Source: Loxodes magnus (lineage: Eukaryota > Ciliophora > Karyorelictea > Loxodida > Loxodidae). From it: DNA of 64,000 nucleotides. How positions within the stretch are numbered: the stretch's first letter is position 1; every line of letters begins with the position of its first letter. A program made the translations under genes and the position numbers. Under the pieces are notes generated by a model that was not told where the DNA came from, ran no database searches, and saw only the letters and a program-made list of their open reading frames with translations. The stretch spans positions 1 through 64,000 of the forward strand of contig CAMPDV010001439.1 of the NCBI GenBank assembly GCA_946699065.1. Reading direction: 5' to 3'. Shown here piece after piece: positions 37,991 to 48,975 of the stretch.

Positions 37991-39190
37991 TAGAACGTTT
38001 AAATCCTAAACAGAACTTTCCTTTAGAAATTCTTTATATGAGCTAAATACAAAGAAAAATTTACCAAAAACAGAGCTTTTACAATATAAAAGTAAAATAA
38101 AACTTAATAATTAACAAAAGATAAAAATAATAAGAAACTATTTACTAAATTAAAAAATTAAAAAACTAAATCTTAATAGAAGTTTAGATACTTTATTAAC
38201 TAAGAAAGTTTAAAAGCATGATAATAAAAAAATCACCTATAAAGAGAATAAAAATTCTAAAAAACATTCGAAAAATGAATTTTTTTTTAAATTAAGAAAG
38301 TAAATATAAACTAAAGAATGTAAACATTTCAAACCTATTTATTAGACTTAATTATTATAATTAAAAAAAAATCTGTCACGTTTTCATATCCATTCCTTTA
38401 CTTAATAAAAGCCTTTAAAATAAATTTATCTTTTATATATAAAGAGATGAAAACAAGATAGAGGTTTCAACTATGACTAATGAGAAAAGAATTGAAAATA
38501 AAGGCTGCTTAGAAAAAAGAAATTTTTGGAAGAAAAAAAAAACTTGATTCGAGAAAAATATAAAAAACCTTAGAAATCAAAAAGAGCCATAACATAAAGA
38601 AAACAAATTATTTATTTTTTATTTAATTTTAATTTTTCTATGATTTATATTCAAAAAGAATAGATTAAAAAACTTTTTTTGGATTAATAATAAAAAAATC
38701 ACTTAAAATATTTTTTTAATATTAGTTAATATGTCTTAAAACGAAAATTCATAAATTAAAGAATAAAAAATCTTACAAATCTATTTGATCAATATTTAAA
38801 AGAAAGTCAAACATAAAAAGATTTAAATTTAAAGAAAATTTACCGTTTCTTAAAAATTTGTATATAAGTTAAATATTGTATATGTAAACATAAACATCGA
38901 AAAAAAAAAAAGTTAAATTATAATAAAAAATTTAAAAAAATTAATTAAAATAATTTTCGAATAAATAAAAATAAGTATCTATCATAAATCTATATATCAA
39001 ATCACTTACTTTAAAAAAAATTATAATAAAAAAAAATCATTATAAAGCAATTAGAAAAAAAACAGAAAAAAATATAAAACATAAATCAAAACTTTAAAAA
39101 TAAGAAAAAATGAAACGAATAAAAATTGATAAAAAAATGATATAAAAGTTTAAAAAGTAAAAAAAAATGAAGTAAAAAAAAATTACAATA
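37991..39190. other. A-rich spacer
   Basis: Extremely A-rich on the plus strand with long A runs; one basic frame near 38,440-38,600 is not convincing. No feature supported. Confidence 0.4.
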
Positions 39191-39195
39191 ATAAA

Positions 39196-39293
39196 ACAAA
39201 TAAAAATTATTTAAGAAAGATGAGTTATAAAGAATAAGCCCGGCTAGCTCAGTCAGACTCTTAATTTGGTGGGTTCGAGCTCCACGTTGGGCG
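39196..39293 (+). repeat. tRNA-Lys-derived repeat (SINE-like), copy 1
   Basis: 39,238-39,293 begins GCCCGGCTAGCTCAGTC and ends GGTGGGTTCGAGCTCCACGTTGGGCG. The acceptor stem pairs fully (with two G-T pairs) and the T arm is intact with TTCGAGC. The anticodon segment ACTCTTAAT is that of eukaryotic tRNA-Lys(CUU), but the D arm and anticodon stem are collapsed to 55-56 nt in total, so it is not a working tRNA. It is preceded by 42 bp (CAAATAAAAATTATTTAAGAA and following) that recur before the second copy at 39,907, which points to a tRNA-headed dispersed unit rather than a lone pseudogene. Confidence 0.7.
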
Positions 39294-39322
39294 TTTTTAT
39301 TTTTATTAATTAATAAAAAGAT

Positions 39323-39386
39323 AATATCAGGACTTGAACTCGGGGCTTTCGAGTTATAGTAGAATATTCTAACCACTGGACATTTG
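39323..39386 (-). pseudogene. tRNA-like sequence (minus strand), degenerate
   Basis: The reverse complement reads ...GTCCAGTGGTTAGAATATTC then CCCCGAGTTCAAGTCC, giving a D-arm (AGTGGTTAGAAT, as in tRNA-Glu/Asp) and a T-arm/B-box (GAGTTCAAGTCC). The anticodon stem does not pair well and the acceptor is unclear. Isotype cannot be assigned. It lies 30 bp from the Lys-like sequence and on the opposite strand. Confidence 0.4.
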
Positions 39387-39863
39387 AATCTTTTTAGTGC
39401 AAAATTATTTCATATGAGTATCTATAAGGATGTTATTTTTAAAAACAGCAAATTAGTCATTTTAGTAGTTGCTATAAACTTGAAATCATAAGTTTTGAAG
39501 GCATATTTAAAATGCTCTAATATTTTTTTAAATATTTTCAAATAACATTTATTTAAGATTTTGGTCTAAAAATAAATTTGTAAAAAAGAGATTTAATCTC
39601 AGAATATTTCCTGCCATATACAGTCATCTTTAACTTCCTAAAAAGTAAAAAAGTTTAATATAGTTAAAAATAAGCACATCTTTATGGCCCGTTTTCTTTT
39701 GATATAACTATTACGATGTTTAAGTTTTAAAAACTGGTTAAAATAGATACAATTTAGTTTGAAAAATATGTGAATATACTTGAGTAATGAAAATCAGTCA
39801 TAAAAGAGTTATTTCTAAGTTCGAAAAAAACGCACATTATATTTACATTTATATTGAGAATAA

Positions 39864-39950
39864 AGCAAATAAAAATTATTTAAGAAAGATGAGTTATAAA
39901 GAATAAGCCCGGCTAGCTCAGTCAGACTCTTAATTTGGTGGGTTCGGGCC
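39864..39950 (+). repeat. tRNA-Lys-derived repeat (SINE-like), copy 2
   Basis: Repeats 39,196-39,278 almost base for base (CAAATAAAAATTATTTAAGAA ... GCCCGGCTAGCTCAGTCAGACTCTTAATTTGGTGGGTTCG). It then breaks off in the T loop, where the minus-strand protein fragment 39,953-40,460 begins. The shared left part and different right part suggest either a chimeric insertion or recombination at the B box. Confidence 0.65.
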
Positions 39951-39952
39951 AT

Positions 39953-40460
39953 TTTGCATATCTTATCTTCTAAAAATTTTTATTCTATTTTTTCTTAGAG
40001 TTTCTGAAAGATCGATTCTCATTCATTTTTTTAATAAATTGTTTGCTGCCTTCTTTATGTTAATAATTTCTTTGTTTATCTTGAGTTATTTTTCCTGTAT
40101 AATTTACCTTCTTATTTTCAAAAAATCCTCGAGATTGTTTCTTATTAGTTCTCTATTTTATTTTTTTTTCATTTGATATGTAAGCAGTTTCTAACTTTTG
40201 CTTAGGTTGCTTTAATTTTTAACATCTTTTTGATTTCCATTCGGGAATATAATCTTCTTTAGGCTTTCTCTTTACAATCATCGGATCATTCATCTAAATT
40301 TTTGCAGTAATATGCTTTCAGTTAGCTCTACGATTTGATTAAATTTTGTTTCTAGTTATTCTATTCTTATAATTCCTAGCTTTTCATTTTCAATGTTCTC
40401 TCTTTTGAATTACTCATCAAGTTTTCATTTTTTCTTTCAATTTCTTGTACAGTTCTTTAT
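39953..40460 (-). pseudogene. Coiled-coil/basic protein fragment, possibly retroelement ORF1
   Basis: On the minus strand a helical segment FKRENIENEKLGIIRIEQLE with KFNQIVELTESILL is followed, in a second frame from ATG 40293, by MNDPMIVKRKPKEDYIPEWK, a basic tail RCQKLKQPKQKLETAY and QSRGFFENKKVNYTGK. It runs without TGA into the truncated tRNA-like repeat at 39,950. RCQKLK resembles CQKLK after the zinc knuckle of the 57-kb ORF1, but the knuckle cysteines are absent, so kinship is only possible. Confidence 0.4.
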
Positions 40461-41104
40461 AGCTTAAAATTTTTTATTGCATGATTTAGAGTTTTTAAAT
40501 TATTTTTTATTACGCAAAACTGTACTAAGATGATTCCTTTTTAGAAGAGATTTTTTACTACTAATTTTCCATTTTTTTTATTATTAATAGGTCGTTTTTT
40601 CCACTTGGAAAAGCTGATGTGATTTACTGAATGAATAGAATGAATAACATGAATAATGAGAACACTTTTATATTAATATTAATATTGAAAAAGTTGCATA
40701 CCAACCTGGTTCTACGCGCTCTATAATTAAAATTCTTTATTATATAAAAAAAATAGATAAATTAACCAAATTAAATGAGATAAACATAGATTATATAAGT
40801 TTATTTTATTGTATAAATGGCAACTTTTTTTCATATTCATGTTTTTAAAGAAAGAATTTAAAAAAAAAATAAATTAACTTTGTCGTTTAATTAATTTAAT
40901 CTCAAATAAATTTTTTAAATTACTAAAAACTTTATTTTTACGTAAAGATATGTAGTCGATAGATGCAAAATTTTTTTAATTTAAGATTTAAACAAACTTT
41001 AGTAAATTAATTGAGAAAATTTAAATTATAGAAAAATTAGTATGTTTTTTCTTTATTTATTTAAAAATTAAAAATAGAATTTTCATATTTTTGTAAAAAT
41101 TTAA

Positions 41105-41620
41105 ATTTAAATACAGAATTGGATCAAAGGCATAAGAAAGAGACCTTAACGTATTTTGAAATATTTAGCAAGACTAGAACAGCTAAACTCAAAACTAGCA
41201 ATAGAAGTAGAAAGAGTTGATTCACAAGTTAGAAAAATATTAGAAAATCAGATAAAATTGCTCCGTTAAATGAAACTGAAAGAATAAGAAATAATCTAAT
41301 AATAATTGAAGACAAAAATTACTCAAGATTTCAACTAAAAGTCAAGTAAAAAGATGTTAATATTGTAATTCTCAAATATATCTGTGAAAAAGCTGCTAGA
41401 AGTTTCTCAATTTCAAGAAAGAATATTAAAACTAGTAGAAGTATTTGGAAAAACAAAAGAAGAGATAGTAACAACTAAAACTATAAAGAGAAAGACTATA
41501 TAGTAACAAATATGTTAAACTTGCAAGAAAAAATGATATCTAGTATCTAGGTGATTTAAGAATTCAAGGACAACAAGCATGGGCAAGGAGAAGAGTTTTA
41601 GAGATTTTCAAACTTTTATT
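41105..41620 (+). pseudogene. Diverged ORF1 copy, coiled coil and zinc-knuckle relic
   Basis: Nucleotide similarity to 25,010-25,160 is plain (AAGAAAGAGACCTTAACG..TTTTGAAATAT). The best frame reads YLARLEQLNSKLAIEVERVD and QVRKILENQIKLLRQMKLKE, a coiled coil. Then KRCQYCNSQIYLWKSCQKF at 41,355-41,396 keeps C1, C4 and C14 of the CCHC knuckle with Tyr at the His position. Further on, FQERILKLVEVFGKTKEEI is helical. Frameshifts are needed, so it is a relic. Confidence 0.5.
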
Positions 41621-42116
41621 TTATGTTTCTAGATCAATCTAGAAGTTGGCGGGAAAAAGGTTGAAATATCTCCAAGATCGCCAAACATTTAATTTTGCAT
41701 TTTTATTTTTATTTATTTTTGCAAAAAGTCTTATATTATACCTTTAATTTTCTTTTCATTCATAGTTTCATTTTATATTGAAATAGAGAGTTATAATTAC
41801 AGCTCTATAAGATAAAATTTGAATTATTTCAAAATTAAATACTAAAATTTGCTAGAAGTATTCTCAGATTTAAATTAAACAATATCTAAAGTTCAAAGAT
41901 AAGAAGAAACTGGGTGATTTATGCTATAAAAATTTAGTGAATTAACAATCTACTAAAAAAGATATTCGAACATTTTTATTTTCCGAAACAAATAGGAAAT
42001 TTAGTAAATGAAAGAGATATTAAATTAAAAAGCTTTTCATATTCAGTCATAGTTAAAAAAATTTGCACTAACAAGAAATAGTAATGAGGAGTTTTTACTT
42101 AAAACGTTTATAATCA

Positions 42117-42345
42117 TGCGAAAATCATAAAATAAAAGATCGATATTCAATAAGTAAGCTTACGTTGTTTGGTAATATAGAAAGCCAAGCAAAGCTAATT
42201 GATATAAAAATAGAAGTCAAAATAAAAATATTGTCTGAAGGAATCAATAATTTTTAGAATTAAATAATTTCAAAGGTCTCAAATCGTATACAGCTGTGAA
42301 TCAAACTAAGGAAATATGAAAAAAATTATTAACAAATTTTTATGT
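42117..42345 (+). pseudogene. Protein-like fragment, unknown
   Basis: Reads CENHKIKDRYSISKLTLFGN then IESQAKLIDIKIEVKIKILS without TGA for about 70 codons and with varied codons. No start, stop or motif identified. May be gene debris like its neighbours. Confidence 0.3.
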
Positions 42346-42724
42346 TGCTTTAAGGAAATAAGTAGTATCTTAATCAAAAAATAAATAAGCATTCTATTTT
42401 AAATAAGCTGATATATGTAAGATCTATTTTATATAAATTAAAAGTCAAGATATTCATAATTTAAGATCTCTGCTATATAGATCGAAATTACGACTAAGAT
42501 ATTTAAATTATTACAGCTCTTTATTTTTTTAACTTTACCTAGCATAGAGTAGACATTTTCTTTACCTTTGTTTTCTCTGGTGTTATTTTTTAAATCTATC
42601 ATTGATTTAAAAGTAACTTCTCTTTCGATTTTTTTATATCTCAGATATTTCTGATATTTAAATCATTACAATGCTTTTATAAAGTAATTCGATTATCAAT
42701 CGTTCAACTCATATTAATTGCATA

Positions 42725-43120
42725 TCACTAGCATTTTGTTCTATGTAATAATTAAATTTTAATATACTACATCTAAACAAACGTAGATTTCAGTGCTTCA
42801 GTAGTAAAACGACTAATTATAATAATATTTAAAATCTGGTCCTACTATTTTCAATCAAATAAAGATAAAAGTATCCATTCTTTAAATGCAAATACTTGTG
42901 TTACCTCTTTGATATTTTTCATATCTATATCAACCTCAAGTTTTAAAATGTATTTTCTTAAACTCTTTTCCGTTTTTACCGAAATATAAATCCCAGCTGG
43001 TATTTCTACTTTCTTTCTCTATTTTTTAAAAGAGATGACGCCTCGCTACATATCTAAAATTTCAAAACGATTCTCTTTATCTAGTTTCCCAGATGAAACA
43101 GGTTTACAGAAATTTCACAT
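42725..43120 (-). CDS. Unknown small protein, 131 aa
   Basis: Minus-strand ATG 43120 (MWNFCKPVSSGKLDKENRF) to TGA 42,725-42,727. The frame is intron-free and rich in varied codons: LDMQRGVISFKKQRKKVEIP, AGIYISVKTEKSLRKYILKL, EVDIDMKNIKEVTQVFAFKE. The alternating hydrophobic pattern suggests a beta-rich fold (PH-like or similar) but no family is claimed. The second codon is TGA (Trp) and another TGA reads Trp late in the frame. It lies 86 bp downstream of the desaturase-family gene on the same strand. Confidence 0.55.
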
Positions 43121-43206
43121 TTTAAGAGAAAAATAAAGTAAAATAAAAGTTAAAATAAAGGAAAACAAAAAGCGTTTATTTTTAAATAAGATTTTATAAA
43201 GAGTTA

Positions 43207-44020
43207 TCATTTGTCGTACTCTTTTTTCTCTTGACTGTAATATGTTCCAAAAAATTTGTCGAAGATTGTTATTATTGTTTCATAGTTAGCTATAATCTTA
43301 TAATGATGATCGAGATGATATTTGTATGGGAACTTATCCCAATGTGACATTACAGCAACCATCATATAACTTAAAGATATAAATACTTTGGCCCAGTAGT
43401 TAATAGGAAATATTAGTATAGGGTAGAATAAAGTTGACATAGAAACATAAGTTTCTACTATGTGATCGAATGCAAAATTAGTTATTCCAATCTTATCTTC
43501 AGGTTTTTACCATTAGGGATGAAATGAATGCCCATAACGATTTAAAAATTTGATATTATGTGATGCTCTATGCTATGTATACCACCAAAGTTCAAAACCT
43601 AGCATCCATAACATAATATACGAATGACAGACTAAAAATATGTGCGACCCGTAGTGACTTTCGTTATGTCCTATAAGATAGTCCAATCGATGAACGTTTG
43701 CATCAAAGATAAAACCAACATATTGAATGAAATAGACTTTATCCACTTTTTGAAACTATCGTTAGACATATCTTTATCTAAAACTTTAATAATAATATAT
43801 AGGAAAGTAGTGATAAACGATATTGAAGCTAAGTCAACAATCCAATAAATGAGTCACATTGCCCAAGGTGAAGTTACTTTAAAAAGCTGATATTTTGTGC
43901 TATCTACTTTATATCTTCTTAATTAGATATTTCTGGATTTTTATAAGTTCCAATAACATACAATGAGAGGAATACACTTGTGATCCACAGGTAATCAGTC
44001 TTCTTCTTCTGAATTTTCAT
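43207..44020 (-). CDS. Fatty acid hydroxylase / sterol desaturase family protein, 255 aa
   Basis: Minus-strand ATG 44020 (MKIQKKKTDYLWITSVFLSL), introns 43,933-43,961 (29 nt) and 43,632-43,648 (17 nt), TGA at 43,207-43,209; the spliced length is exactly 256 codons. Membrane helices flank the diiron histidine motifs of the superfamily. HRASH is followed by HSFHP (family HxxHH; last His is Pro), then a lone DH in FAFDHIVE, and KYHLDHH. The tail FDKFFGTYY matches the usual FD-x-x-FGT. Members are ER membrane non-haem diiron enzymes acting on sterols or fatty acyl/alkyl lipids; the substrate cannot be told. The replaced His may affect iron binding. The gene lies just outside copy B's left edge (44,478), so it is not duplicated here. 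Confidence 0.85.
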
Positions 44021-44477
44021 ATTTAATTATAAATAGAGTTATATACCGATTTAGGTGGATCCACGCTAATAAATTTTTTTATTTTATTTGCTCGAAGCTA
44101 AATGTAGGTGGATACTCGTTAGAGCTTTTCCTTTTTAATGAAAATAGTTAAATTAATAGTATTTAGTATTTAAAAAGTCTTCAAAATAAAAATAACAAAA
44201 TGACAATTAAAAAAATAAACGGCATCATATGCATTAAAGCTATTCAATGCATAAGCATAAAAACCCTTTTTCCCATCAAATACTATATCATAAACTTATT
44301 GATCATATTCAATCATCTTTGCTAGCCTTCTTACTGAAATTATTTTTGATAGCTTAAACCATATAGCATTCTTTATACCTTTTTAATAATCCAAGGGAAA
44401 ATTTAATTTAATTTGTATCGTTTCATTTTAATTAAAGTATATATTTAAAGGATTAAAAGTAATAAAAAACTGAAAGT

Positions 44478-44557
44478 AGCAAGTTCAAACGAACCAAAAA
44501 ACAACTTCAAAGTACTAGCCTCAGAGTTAATAAATCCATTAAAGTATTTAATTGATT
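44478..44557 (+). pseudogene. 3' stub of the 10.5-12.0 kb gene
   Basis: Reproduces the last 26 codons and the TGA of the gene ending at 11,971 with few changes, but the sequence immediately upstream is unrelated, so the rest of the gene was not copied. It marks the left duplication breakpoint. Confidence 0.8.
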
Positions 44558-44796
44558 ATTTATTGGAGCATTACTAGTTAAATTAATATATTATTAAGAT
44601 TACTAGACTCAGTATCTTTAATTAAAGATAGCCTAATTCTGTATAATACTTCTTATTTATGTATCTTAATAAACTAACAAGATACATTAAACCTTTAAAT
44701 ATACTATATATTTCATTCTAAGCTTTTATTTACAAGAAATTTGCTAATAAGTATATTAAACTAATTTAAAAATAAAATCTAGCTTTAATGCTTTTT

Positions 44797-45722
44797 ATGG
44801 TAGTTAGTATTTTAGATTTATTTTAGCTTAGAGATATAAGGAAAATCAAAATAGATTAGTATGATCTAAATTAAGAAAAGGGAAGTTAAGCAGATAGAGT
44901 TTTAAAGGATTAGACTGATAATGTTTTCAAGAGACTAAAGTATGAATGCTTTTGTAATTTTGGGGTTTAAATTTATGTCTATTGAATAGTGAAGTGAATG
45001 AAGCAGCAAATTCAATCTAAGATATTGCAAAGTTGGAAAAAAGACAGCAATTTTTTATATTCCTTAGAAAATATTAAATTAAATTAAATAATGTTTGCCT
45101 TTCAGCTTAATAAAATAATTTTTATGATATCACTCTCATTCTGAAGCAATTAGGTTCTTTAGAAAATAAAAAATAAACGCAACTGAAAATTTTTGATTTA
45201 AGATAATCAAGAAAATGAAAAACTTAAAGAGTGTGTACAATTATGCTACTTTGAGAATTTAAATCTCAAACTATTGCATGAATATTTCAATCTAAATTTT
45301 ATAAAAATCATTGAATATTTGTAGTTCTAGAAGGATTTACACTTTTTTGTTTTTTCAAAAGGACAATTCTTAGATTTATAAGTTCAAAATAGACATTTTG
45401 GCAACCCCTTTGGATATGTACATTTCTCATTTAATAGCAACTTTTTTATTTAAGACTTTGATTAATTAAATTTTAGTGACTTCTTTTTTATTCATTTAGA
45501 AACACTGGAATTCTATAATTATTTAATTCTTCTGTAAAACTTTTGTTACTCTATTTTATCTATAGAAACACTTGTTAAACCATGCTCAATATCCAATCTA
45601 TTACTACTTAAAAGCTTAAATATTTTTTAAATATCAAGCATGCATTTTTGTTGTAATTGATTATTTTATTTTATTGAGAAAAATTGTAACCTAGCAGCTA
45701 TTTCATTCTAGATAGCAAATGA
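44797..45722 (+). pseudogene. Broken copy of the 12.2-kb hydrophobic protein gene
   Basis: Starts with the same ATG context (MVVSILDLFQLRDIRK) and ends at the equivalent TGA 45,720-45,722. An extra A in CTAAATTAAG near 44,868-44,877 shifts the frame after about 25 codons, further 1-bp indels follow near 45,040-45,050, and a 95-bp insertion lies at 45,074-45,168. Copy A is intact. Confidence 0.7.
45074..45168. mobile_element. 95-bp insertion with 10-bp direct repeat
   Basis: Absent from copy A (TTCCTAAGAGAATAAAAAATAAACG there). It is bounded by TTAGAAAATA at 45,064-45,073 and again at 45,159-45,168. Begins with a TTAAATTAAATTAAAT run. No clear terminal inverted repeat and no coding content; a short non-autonomous element is the simplest reading. 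Confidence 0.5.
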
Positions 45723-47199
45723 TATTCTTAAATCTTTTAATTAATAAATTTCAATTTAAGATTTAAAACTCTTATTTTGTAGGTTTAATTTTTTTCTCAC
45801 TTTCATTATGTTTATTTAAATACTTTCTTATTACTACTAAAGACTGTATTCTTTTTAAATTTTATGACTAAAACCAACTAGGATTTATTGTGACATTAAT
45901 TTTAGTTTTAAATAACTTATATTAGCTAATCTAATACTTATATTATCTCATACTTATTACAAAGAAACATATTATGTTAAGTTTACTCTTTCTATTAATT
46001 CAGAAAATAATAATAGAAGATATTATAAATATGCTTTCTTATAAGCTTATAATTTTCTTAAGAGCAAACAACTAATTTTAAGAAAGAGAGTATTAATAGT
46101 GGTAACTATGTTTTTTGGATAAGAATAGAATAATAGAATTAAGTTTTTATCTTTAAATAATCTAGAATAATTTAGGTATTATTAATTAGAAATGATAATT
46201 ACAAAAATAACATAAATAATAAATATAATATTAGTTTGCTATAAAATAGAAAGTTATCTAAATGTATTATTATAACTAATCTAATATCTAAATTAAAGAG
46301 AAATTAATTAATAACTAATAAAGCTAAAAGGATAAAATTTTAAGTATTTAATAGACATAATTAAACATATTAAAGCTTATTTTAATAATAAAATTAAATA
46401 TTACTATTTAATAATTGTAAGATATAATTAGTGATACACCATTTATAGCTAGTTTAAATATTTACTTTCTACTACTTCTATTTATTACATTTATATATTT
46501 TGCTTAGAATCAACATTAAAATAAATTATATTAGTTTATTATTATAAGAGAGACCTTTATAAATAAAAAGTTTTAATGAAATAGTAGTAAGAAAGTGGGC
46601 AATTAAAAGAGTTTATCTTATAAATTCTAAAAATGCTTTGTTTTAAATAATTTGATGTTTTTTAATATTTATTCAAACTAATTAATAAGAAACTTATTTT
46701 ATTTAATTTTTTTTTAATTAGTAAATAGCTTAAAGAAATAATTTTTTTTAATTAAATGTAAGTGAAAAATAATAATTAATAACAGTAGATTTAAAAGAAT
46801 TGTAATACTTTATTTATCATTTAAAAGATCTACAACGAAATAAGGTTTTCTTATTAAGAGTCTTTTATTTTAAGCACAAATAAGTAATAATTAATAAATG
46901 CATATTAAAGTTATTATAATAAGGATACAAATTCTTCGTTATAAACTTTTTAAATAATAATTTATCCTTTTATTTAAAAGTAAAAAAATATAAAATAATT
47001 AAAATCTTAAAAGTTTGTACACTATTAGTTTTATATATTGTCTTGTTTTAAGACAAAAATAGAAAAATCAATTTTTTAGAAGATATTTATAAATATGTTT
47101 AATAAATAATTTCATTGTTTAATTTTATTGAAATTAAGTAAGTAAAATTTATTGAGTTATTTTAATTAAATATTTATTGAATTAAGTTATAAAATTAAA

Positions 47200-48286
47200 A
47201 TGGAGAAAAAACAAACGGAGAAAAAAGAAAAGCAATTTGCTAAAATTATTTTTTTAAGAAAACTCTTAAGAGCGAGAAGCCACATACTAGGGAAAATATC
47301 TCTACTTCATTTTAAGTATGAAATTCTGCCTAATTTATGCTACTAAAAGTTAATAAACAAGATCAGTTATGACCAAAGTAAAGGTATTTCTTTAATATTT
47401 TTTAGACTAAGTCCTCACTGGTCACTCTTCACCTGTTTTATCGGTAGCCATATCAAGTGACCTGAATTGAATTGTATCAGGTTCAGGATATCCAGAATAT
47501 TCTATAAAGATCTGGAATTTCCAGACTGGTTCTCTCATAAGAACTATAACAGGACATACTGATTAAGTTAGATCGGTAGTAATCTCCCCAGACTCTAGAT
47601 ATATTATATCGGGATCTGCTGATAACACGGTCAAGATCTGAAATTCATAGACTGGTTCTCTCATAAGAACTATAACGGGGCATACTTCCTCAGTTAGATC
47701 AGTAGTAATCTCCTATGACTCGAGCTATATTATATCAGGATCTTACGATAACATCATAAAGATCTGAAATTTCCACAATGGTGATCTCCAAAGAACTTTG
47801 TCGGGACATACTTATACAGTTATATCGGTAATAATCTCCTATGACTCTAGATATATTATATCGGGATCTTGGGATACAACAATAAAGATTTGGGATTTCT
47901 AGACTGGTCAGCTTGTGCGAACTCTTACTGGGCATTCAGGTTCTGTTTATTCGGTGATAGTGTCTAAGGATAATAGATATACAATATCAGGTTCTGGTGA
48001 CAGGACTATTAAGATATGGGACTTCTCTTCTGGTTAGTGTATTCGTACTCTTTAAGGTCATGTAGATGGTGTATCAAGTATTCAGTTAAGTGTTGATTCA
48101 AGTGTTATATTTTCTGGTTCATGGGATAAAACAATCAAGATCTGGAACTTTGATAAGGGTGAGTGTATCTAGATTTTGTAAGGACATACAAGTTTAATAT
48201 AATCTATAGCATTGAGTGTTGATAATAGATGGTTGGTATCGGGAGCGGGTGACAAGATGATAAGAAAGTGGAGAGTTTCGAGTTGA
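47200..48286 (+). CDS. Seven-bladed WD40 propeller protein, copy B
   Basis: ATG 47200 (MEKKQTEKKEKQF), a 22-nt intron at 47,384-47,405 and TGA 48,284-48,286; 354 aa as in copy A. All seven blades are open. TGA 47,468-47,470 replaces TGG of copy A, and TAA 48,053-48,055 replaces CAA. Blade 6 reads GVSSIQLSVD where A and C have a TGA-encoded Trp after the Val (VWSIQLSVD), so this residue varies. The motif block downstream again contains the three recurrent motifs and the tandem array. Confidence 0.9.
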
Positions 48287-48975
48287 GTAACTTGCTATTT
48301 GACTTAATTTAATTTTACGATTAAAGATATAAGATATTGGTAATGCATTTAAATGAATGTTTAATGTTAATAATGTTTTTAGTTATATGAAGTTTTTTTT
48401 TATTTATTTAAAATTTGTTATATTGTTAAATATTATTGGTTTAAAATAAAGTTTGAGTAACATAGGTTATAGAAATTAGTGATGTATACTGATTTAAAGT
48501 GGTAATGTTTAAAAATATTTAAAATATAATTTTGTTAAATGAAAGCATGAAATAAGTTAAAGTTTAAATTTATGCTATAAAATTTTATGGATTTATTTTT
48601 AGATTTAGTAAAAATTTCAAGTTGAGTATAAATTATCATTTTTTTTGTGAAGTGGTTAAAATATTATTTATAAGGGTTAAAGTAAGTTTATAATTTTGAT
48701 TATTAATTAAAAATTTAATTAAGTATTTATTTTAAATTAAATTAAATTAAATTTTGTTTTTTTATTATTTATTTTTTATGATTGATTATTTATTAATTAT
48801 TATTAATTATTATTAATTATTAATTATTTATTGATATTATAAAATTTTAATATTTAAGTTTAATATGTTTCGTTTCCGATTGGATTATAAAATTTTCTGA
48901 AATTAAGTTTTTTATTTATCATTATTTTTCAATTTTAGGGCTTAAATTTTATGAAAATAAAAAATTTGTTTTTTT

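Noticed and set aside
39086..39376. Minus-strand 96-aa ORF
   Set aside because: Covers the tRNA-like sequences and A/T runs; the peptide is the reverse reading of the tRNA body.
43642..43848. Plus-strand 68-aa ORF over the desaturase gene
   Set aside because: It is the antisense shadow of the second exon region; the minus-strand reading gives a recognised family with exact intron/codon arithmetic.
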